Of a stretch of 64,000 nucleotides of DNA, positions 58,492-64,000 are shown piece after piece. Below the pieces are notes generated by a model that worked only from the letters and a program-made list of their open reading frames with translations, was not told the origin of the DNA and ran no database searches. Where the stretch lies: contig NZ_CP095484.1 of assembly GCF_023028225.1 (NCBI RefSeq), positions 1 through 64,000 of the forward strand. Reading direction: 5' to 3'. Numbering within the stretch: the first letter of the stretch is position 1; each line of letters opens with the position of its first letter. Made by a program: the position numbers and the translations under genes. The stretch is from Halorientalis litorea. Lineage in GTDB: Archaea; Halobacteriota; Halobacteria; Halobacteriales; Haloarculaceae.

Positions 58492-59409
58492 TCAGAGTGA
58501 ATCTCGGACTAAATCGTCGAACTCAATCAGTATCTGCTCAGGAACAAACTGTTCGAAGGCTACCCACCCGTCCGGAAATCCAATTGTTACTCGCGGATGT
58601 AGCGGTTCGCCGTGTTCCATCGAGCGGACGTCAGTCGGGACGGTGACGAGTCCCGATGCCGCGTTGAGTTCCGTGTCACCTCGCTGGAGAAGGTCCTCGA
58701 CGATCGCGTCGGTACGAACGTCGGCTACGTTTCCAGCTTCTGGATCCTTTGACCGAACTTCGATCTCTCGCGTGCTGTCCCGTGGGTTCGTATTTCTCAA
58801 TCGAAGTGTCGAATATCCATCGACACAGGCATCTTCGAACCGGCCGCGGAATCCGGAGTCGAGAAAGGAAATTCGGGTCGCATCATCCAGGCCAAGATAA
58901 CTTAGCACAGCTTGCAAGGTCGCATCTGCGGTACTGTCGTCGGAAGCCCGAACAGCGAGGAGCTGGGTCCTCGGTTTGAACGTCGCGACGGTCGTTTCCC
59001 GGTCGTCAGGTGCGAGTGTGAGTTGTGTTTGTGAACCCGTTTCCGGCACCTGGCAGATGACGTAGATACGGTCGTGGTCCCTGATTGCAGTCTCGACATC
59101 TGGGCCGTATGCTCCAGAGGAACTCTCGTTATTGTTTCGTCCGAGGGCGTCATCGGAGGAGAGTCGGTGCAAGCCGTTGACCCGATAGTAATAGACGGTG
59201 TGTTCGCCGGCGAATCTGAGTTCGGAAGCGGCTCGCCGGAGTTCCACCTCGGATAGCTCGTCGAGGAAACTCTCGAAATTCTTGTCGTCGACGTCGATGG
59301 AGATCTCAGCTGCTTGGAGGACACGCCGGCGAGCGGCTTGGGTTGGTAGACTCTGTATTAATTTTTGTGGCGTAGATTCGTTTCCGCTAAGATCAATAGG
59401 GTCTTTCAT
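58492..59409 (-). CDS. Unknown protein paired with the TBP gene
   Basis: A 305-residue protein. The N-terminus is helical (LPTQAARRRVLQAAEISIDV), followed by strand-rich parts (AGEHTVYYYRVNGLHRLSSD, RIYVICQVPETGSQTQLTLA, VATFKPRTQLLAVRASDD) and a C-terminus with RVTIGFPDGWVAFEQFVPEQ. No cysteines suggest a zinc site and no catalytic motif is evident. It begins 15 bases after the TBP gene in the same direction, so the two probably work together. It converges on mcrC. Confidence 0.68.
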   Translation of the reverse strand: MKDPIDLSGNESTPQKLIQSLPTQAARRRVLQAAEISIDVDDKNFESFLDELSEVELRRAASELRFAGEHTVYYYRVNGLHRLSSDDALGRNNNESSSGAYGPDVETAIRDHDRIYVICQVPETGSQTQLTLAPDDRETTVATFKPRTQLLAVRASDDSTADATLQAVLSYLGLDDATRISFLDSGFRGRFEDACVDGYSTLRLRNTNPRDSTREIEVRSKDPEAGNVADVRTDAIVEDLLQRGDTELNAASGLVTVPTDVRSMEHGEPLHPRVTIGFPDGWVAFEQFVPEQILIEFDDLVRDSL

Positions 59410-59424
59410 GTATCGTGTTCCAAG

Positions 59425-59958
59425 TCACATTATTGATTTTAATGACTCGATAGCAGCTTTTGCAATTTGCTCAGTTTCGCTACCCGTGGCTATCACCTTG
59501 CCACTAGAGAATATCAGTAGAACGCACGAATGACTGGGTGGTCTGTAAATCAGCCCTGGAAACTGCTCAGGTTCGTATTCTGTATTTTCTAGCCCAAGTT
59601 TAATGGCAAGTTTGCCAAGATCTATATTCTTGCTGAGATCATCGGTACAAACGACATTTCGAATTACAAAATTCGGATCTACGGGTTCTTCAATAATACC
59701 TAGGTTGGTAAACTCATTTAATAACTTATTTTTCGCAGTTTCAATCTCCTCAATGGATCTAGCACCACGGATCGCATAAGTGCCTGTCCGGTAAACCAAA
59801 ATCAAGGAATTATTAGACTCTAATTGAAGCGTCGGCGGTGCTGGTCGATGTTCATCGTCATATTTTGCTTGTTGAATATCATTAGCTACCTCAACCAAAT
59901 CAATCTCTACTTGTAGGTCCCCGGATCCAACCACATTCACAATATTGGTGCTTCCCAT
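59425..59958 (-). CDS. tbp: Divergent TATA-binding protein
   Basis: A 177-residue TBP with the normal two-repeat saddle. The second repeat is canonical (EQFPGLIYRPPSHSCVLLIF, SSGKVIATGSETEQIAKAAI). The first repeat is diverged: where TBPs have FPGLVYR and LIFRSGK, it has APPTLQL and LVYRTGTYA, so both DNA-intercalating phenylalanines of that half are missing. It would bend DNA differently or only on one side. ATG 59958 has a TATA-like GAAAATA about 25 bases upstream. It is coupled to the unknown gene 58492-59409 inside the defence island. Confidence 0.85.
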   Translation of the reverse strand: MGSTNIVNVVGSGDLQVEIDLVEVANDIQQAKYDDEHRPAPPTLQLESNNSLILVYRTGTYAIRGARSIEEIETAKNKLLNEFTNLGIIEEPVDPNFVIRNVVCTDDLSKNIDLGKLAIKLGLENTEYEPEQFPGLIYRPPSHSCVLLIFSSGKVIATGSETEQIAKAAIESLKSIM

Positions 59959-60154
59959 GTGCAAGATGCTTGGCTACTCTATTTTCAGCAGAGACATAGA
60001 GATTGTCCTATCTAATCTGGATTTCTGGAATAGAGCCACTGAGCATCCTCTCTGATTAGAATTTGGTCAATGGATCCTACATATGCGCCACACAGTAACC
60101 GATGCGCTGTAGTACCAGTTTTATATATCCCTCGTGAAAATGGAAGGACATCTG

Positions 60155-62815
60155 ATGTCCGGACAGCAACCTCGCCAAGAAAACCGCCCTGAGCTTCCGA
60201 TCGAACGTGGTTTTCCGATCGAACGTGTGAACGAGATCGCAGAGAAAGAGAGTCGGGCGAAACAATACTATCGGCCTATTTATACGATGCACAAATGGTG
60301 GGCACGCCGTCCGGGGTGTCTCTTCCGTGCAATCACGATGTATTCACTTTTGGATGAGGAAACGACACCTGATGATGTCGCTGTCTACGAACCTGGCGAA
60401 AATCAACAGCTCGGGAGTAATGGATTAAGCGAGACTGACCTAGTTGAGGCTCTCGGCAATGTCGATATGGATGATCCGGAGTCTTTGTGGGAGTTTTATC
60501 CTAAGGATGTTCGGATAAAAGATAAGAAAATTCTAGACCCATTCATGGGGGGCGGAACTTCACTTGTAGAAGCCTCCCGTTTTGGAGTTGATTCAGTTGG
60601 TATGGATCTTAACCCTGTCGCCTGGTTCGTTACAAAAAAGGAGCTAGACGCTGGCCGAACTGATGTCGACGAACTGGAGGCAGCCTTTGAAAAAGTCAAG
60701 GCAGACGTTGCGGCTGAAATTCTAGAATACTATCGTACCCCCTGTCCGAACGGTGATCACCATGCTGATGTAATGTATAACTTATGGGTAAAAGAATTAG
60801 ACTGCGTTTCATGTGGGCATACTATTCCACTTTTCAAGGACTATCGGGTGGCCGCTGGACGCTACGAAAACGATGATAAATATAATGTTCTTTGTCCAAA
60901 TTGCAATGATGTAACTCTCGTAAATGACTGGCAAGATGAAAGCAACTGCAACAGCTGCAACCATCAATTCACTCCGAAAAATGGTAATGTTTCGAGGGGA
61001 GGTTACTACAACTGTCCCGAATGTGGGCAAAAAGAGTCAATCACTGACGCAATAGCTGATCAAGGAAAGGCGGATCAACGACTCTATGCAATTGAATACT
61101 ATTGTGAGCACTGTGATGATCAGGGCCGACAAAAAAGTGCTTACAAAGGCTACAAGAAGGCAGAACCCGCTGATAAGCAACTCTTCGAGGAGGCAAAGCG
61201 TGATTGGAAAACTAGAACAGATCTTCATGAGTATGTTCCAAAAGAAGAAATCCCAGAAGGTGCGATTACTGCAGCGTCGTCAGTGAGTGGGAACGATGTT
61301 TTCCAACATGGGTTCTCAAAGTGGACAGACATGTTCAATGAAAGGCAACTCCTATGTCTCTCTACGCTTCTTCGCTCTATAGAGAAAGTTGAAAACCAAA
61401 ATACGAAAGAATATCTATTACTTGCGTTCTCTGAGGCACTGAATTTTAACACAATGATGGTTCCCTATCAGGCAGGACGGAACCATACGAATCACTTATT
61501 TAAGACGAATTCTTTCGATCCACCACAGAAATCTTCTGAGGGGAATCTTTGGGGGACGAAATTTGGCATCGGTCGATTCCAAAGCACATTTGATATGATT
61601 TCTACCGCCATCGAATATGCAAAATCCCCGACTGATAGGTATGTTGAGAATGGCGAGACGGTGGAAACAAAAGGATTTGGGCAACCAATAGGCGAAAATT
61701 CAAAAGTCTATCAAGACGATATGCGGAATATTACCGCTGAGAACGAGTATGATGCAGTAATTACTGACCCACCATATTATGACAATATAATCTATTCTGA
61801 AGTTGCCGACTACTACTATGTCTGGCAAAAGATAATTCTTGAAGACGATTACCCAGGATTCGACCAAGAACAGACCCCGCGTGCGGAGTCAATCGTCACT
61901 AATCCGTATCTGGACAAGACGGCAGAAGACTTTGAACACGAAATGGGTGAAGCACTCTCAGTAATTAACCGTGCTTTAAAACAAGAGGGAACGCTCGCAT
62001 TCACCTATCACCACAGCGATCAGGAATCCTGGGGTGAACTCCTAGAATCTCTGTGTAATAATAACTTTGAGGTCACCGCAACTTATCCAATTAATTCGGA
62101 TATGCGGAAATTCATTGGTGGCGAATCAGTCGCATTTGATATTGTTATTGTTGCACGTCCGACTGAAGATAGACGCCCGACTTCCTGGGACTCGCTCCGC
62201 CGCCATATTGTCCGGACTGCCAGAGAAACTCGTGAAACTCTTGAGGAACACCGTGAACTTGCGGGAGGAGATATTGGTGTCATTGAGATGGGTGAATGTT
62301 TCCAAGTGTATTCAAAACATCATGGCGAGGTTCACCGCGCCGGCGAAGTAATGTCGGCAAAAGAAGTTGTTGACGAAATCTATGGTATTATTCAGGATAA
62401 CGATCGAGGTGAACAAGATATCTATCGAGATCTCCTCGAAGAACACAATCCAACATATAATGATTTAAACAAGCATCTCAAGCGCTCAGACGCTTCGGAA
62501 GAGCAGATGAAAGAGATGGAGTTGTTCCGTATAGAGGGTGGTGATTTCATACTCTGCCAATGGGACGATGAAAAGCGACAGGCATACGTCCAAAGTAAGG
62601 TAGAGGAGGGCAATGGCGATCTTACCGACCTCGACAAAGCACACTTCCTCCGTTACCACTTCGAGCAGGGAAAAGACCCGAAGGAATACCTCGAACGCTG
62701 GAACGATGACGAACTCCGTGAGCTTTGCGAGGGCCTCGCAGAAGCGACTGGTGACGAGACCTACCTAACGATGATTGGCGTGGATATGTCGCTTGATGCG
62801 TTCGGCGACGAATAA
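60155..62815 (+). CDS. DUF1156-like DNA adenine methyltransferase
   Basis: An 886-residue methyltransferase of the COG1743 type. The N-terminus reads RPELPIERGFPIERVNEIAE...YYRPIYTMHKWWARRPG. Motif I is DPFMGGGTSLVEASRFG near 130 and motif IV TDPPYYDNIIYSEVADYYY near 537. Between them are several CxxC ribbons (CVSCGHT, CPNCNDV, CNSCNHQF, CPECGQK, CEHCDD). The family is found in defence islands, usually with AAA and nuclease partners. TATA TTATATAT at 60121 is 31 bases before ATG 60155, so this start is preferred over the GTG at 60134. It overlaps the HEPN-like gene by one base. Confidence 0.85.
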   Translation: MSGQQPRQENRPELPIERGFPIERVNEIAEKESRAKQYYRPIYTMHKWWARRPGCLFRAITMYSLLDEETTPDDVAVYEPGENQQLGSNGLSETDLVEALGNVDMDDPESLWEFYPKDVRIKDKKILDPFMGGGTSLVEASRFGVDSVGMDLNPVAWFVTKKELDAGRTDVDELEAAFEKVKADVAAEILEYYRTPCPNGDHHADVMYNLWVKELDCVSCGHTIPLFKDYRVAAGRYENDDKYNVLCPNCNDVTLVNDWQDESNCNSCNHQFTPKNGNVSRGGYYNCPECGQKESITDAIADQGKADQRLYAIEYYCEHCDDQGRQKSAYKGYKKAEPADKQLFEEAKRDWKTRTDLHEYVPKEEIPEGAITAASSVSGNDVFQHGFSKWTDMFNERQLLCLSTLLRSIEKVENQNTKEYLLLAFSEALNFNTMMVPYQAGRNHTNHLFKTNSFDPPQKSSEGNLWGTKFGIGRFQSTFDMISTAIEYAKSPTDRYVENGETVETKGFGQPIGENSKVYQDDMRNITAENEYDAVITDPPYYDNIIYSEVADYYYVWQKIILEDDYPGFDQEQTPRAESIVTNPYLDKTAEDFEHEMGEALSVINRALKQEGTLAFTYHHSDQESWGELLESLCNNNFEVTATYPINSDMRKFIGGESVAFDIVIVARPTEDRRPTSWDSLRRHIVRTARETRETLEEHRELAGGDIGVIEMGECFQVYSKHHGEVHRAGEVMSAKEVVDEIYGIIQDNDRGEQDIYRDLLEEHNPTYNDLNKHLKRSDASEEQMKEMELFRIEGGDFILCQWDDEKRQAYVQSKVEEGNGDLTDLDKAHFLRYHFEQGKDPKEYLERWNDDELRELCEGLAEATGDETYLTMIGVDMSLDAFGDE

Positions 62816-63759
62816 TGATAGATCCGGATCAAATCGACTTCGTCAACGAGATCATCGACAAGCCTGCTGTCGAGCCGTTTCTGAGGGCAGAGTACGATAA
62901 TGAGTGGGAAGAACAGCTTTTCGTCGATACAGTTCTTGTACCTGTCTATCTCGCGAAAAACCTCTCAGAATCAGAATATAACTCTCTGATGTCGGACGAA
63001 CTGGTGAACTATGCTGCTTCGTTCTATGAACGATCTCGAATCTATCATTCGTTTTGGTCGGACTGGATTTCTTGGTATAGGGACGACGTTCAGAAACCGT
63101 ATACTACAGCTCGTTCGGGTATCCATCTCTTTGCACCGATATATGCGCAAGAGTTGGAAGGGCCCCTGCGTTATCAGATCTCTGCTCTGACTGATCTCCT
63201 AAACACCTACCGAGGAAATTACGGTGATTGGTCGGAGAGAATGTACGACGGCGATGAACGTCGGTATGTTCCTAGTGCTCTAAGCGATTGTATCCAGATC
63301 TCTCGACAATTGCACGGCTCTTCTGATAACGATGAACTGAACCAAGGGTTCGAGAATCTGACTTCGTCCCTAATTTTACTTGCCCAGCACGAATCATTCG
63401 CTGAGCAACACGAGCAGGATATCGATTTCAGTAGCGTCCTGCAGGAACACGAGACCGACGATCATCCAAATACTGGTGATGTTCGAAATGCTATCGCACA
63501 TGCTAATTACTACCTTGACTTCGAAGAAGCATTTGAGTCAGATGAGAGAAATGTAGTCTTTGAATTGGGTGATCAGGAATTTTCCCTGAACGCTGATGGA
63601 GTGTTGTTGTATCTAGGAAAACAGCTTATGCTGAGCTACGCAATTAGTACAGGGATTACACTAGCTCTGTTCCATGCTTCTCTTGAAACAGATTCAGACG
63701 AGTATATCTCTATTCTCTGGAATGTCCTCCCCGGAAGCGTCGACCAATCCCTCTTGTAA
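62815..63759 (+). CDS. HEPN-like protein coupled to the methyltransferase
   Basis: A 314-residue, mostly helical protein. NTGDVRNAIAHANYYLDFEE contains R-N-A-I-A-H at 224-229, matching the R-x4-6-H motif of HEPN RNases. It starts inside the methyltransferase stop (TAATG), so the two are translated together. A modification enzyme plus an RNA-cutting effector would suit abortive infection. The HEPN call rests on one motif and helical content. Confidence 0.6.
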   Translation: MIDPDQIDFVNEIIDKPAVEPFLRAEYDNEWEEQLFVDTVLVPVYLAKNLSESEYNSLMSDELVNYAASFYERSRIYHSFWSDWISWYRDDVQKPYTTARSGIHLFAPIYAQELEGPLRYQISALTDLLNTYRGNYGDWSERMYDGDERRYVPSALSDCIQISRQLHGSSDNDELNQGFENLTSSLILLAQHESFAEQHEQDIDFSSVLQEHETDDHPNTGDVRNAIAHANYYLDFEEAFESDERNVVFELGDQEFSLNADGVLLYLGKQLMLSYAISTGITLALFHASLETDSDEYISILWNVLPGSVDQSLL

Positions 63760-63978
63760 TCTCGTACCATTAGAATCTCTGAAGACAAGAGTTCCTTTCG
63801 TGGGCGACTAACCGACCTCTCGAGATGGCTTTCGGTACGATATACCAAAGAAAAACATAACTATGTTACTTATCTTGCTCTTTGAGGATTCTATATCGAC
63901 TAATACGGTTTAATAGTAGATTCTACTCTAATCGAATACATACTTTAATAAGATGATCGGCCATCGTGTCGGGTATAC
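63760..63978. other. AT-rich intergenic region with promoter
   Basis: The 219 bases after the HEPN-like gene are AT-rich. ACTTTAATAAG near 63943-63953 is about 31 bases before the ATG at 63979, a likely archaeal promoter for the next gene. No gene seen in it. Confidence 0.4.
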
Positions 63979-64000
63979 ATGAGCGCGGAAGGAACTCTCG
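63979..64000 (+). CDS. Start of a further gene, cut by the window edge
   Basis: ATGAGCGCGGAAGGAACTCT begins a frame (MSAEGTL...) behind a plausible TATA element. Only seven codons are in the window. As the third gene in line after the methyltransferase and HEPN-like gene it may belong to the same defence operon. Confidence 0.45.

Noticed and set aside
60134-60154. GTG start of the methyltransferase at 60134
   Set aside because: It is only about ten bases from the TATA-like TTATATAT at 60121, so it would lie upstream of the transcription start.

Overview
The window looks like most of a haloarchaeal conjugative megaplasmid or integrated plasmid-like element. Signs of this are acidic proteins in high-GC DNA, archaeal promoters a few tens of bases upstream of (often leaderless) starts, Orc1/Cdc6, TFB and TBP genes, haloarchaeal origin boxes, an IS5-family (ISH1-like) insertion sequence, and many small proteins of the type found only on haloarchaeal plasmids.

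Layout. (1) 1-2000: partition locus (ParA plus an acidic partner) framed by TGAATCA-type palindromes. (2) 2097-8264: a giant sacsin-like GHKL-ATPase with a C-terminal NO VEIN/DUF3883-type domain, probably a defence gene. (3) 8700-11430: replication origin, an orc1/cdc6 gene between two clusters of origin boxes with an AT-rich inverted repeat upstream. (4) 11584-26462 and 29828-38648: a long, mostly minus-strand block of small plasmid genes (SWIM finger, ArdC-like antirestriction, DUF932, DUF6166 pair, zinc-ribbon proteins, TFB, RPA-like protein). It is interrupted by VapBC, two winged-helix/nucleotidyltransferase pairs with an orphan third regulator, an IS, and a Zn/Cd/Pb-type P-ATPase with its HTH regulator. 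(5) 38723-53962: a conjugation operon on the minus strand: ExoVII subunits, small membrane proteins, Tat lipoprotein and surface protein, VirB6-like, PrgI-like, VirB4, a 1460-residue coupling-type ATPase, an unrecognised basic repeat protein, and a PrimPol-type primase. (6) 54093-64000: a second defence island: McrBC (type IV restriction), a divergent TBP coupled to an unknown gene, a DUF1156-like DNA methyltransferase coupled to a HEPN-like protein, and the start of one more gene.

Two families of repeated control elements tie the minus-strand plasmid block together. One is a spaced inverted repeat, TTAACCAACA-N21/22-TGTTGGTTAA, with eight copies. The other is a promoter-leader hairpin (PLH) with about seventeen copies: GTTTTT or GTTTAT followed by a GC-rich inverted repeat whose arms differ in sequence from copy to copy but stay complementary, around a GAGGGGTG-like centre. 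Neither matches a described element that I know of, and together they are the strongest candidate for an undescribed system here: a plasmid-wide regulatory code, on an element that also carries its own TFB and an unusual TBP. All functional calls are by reading motifs; no database search was run.
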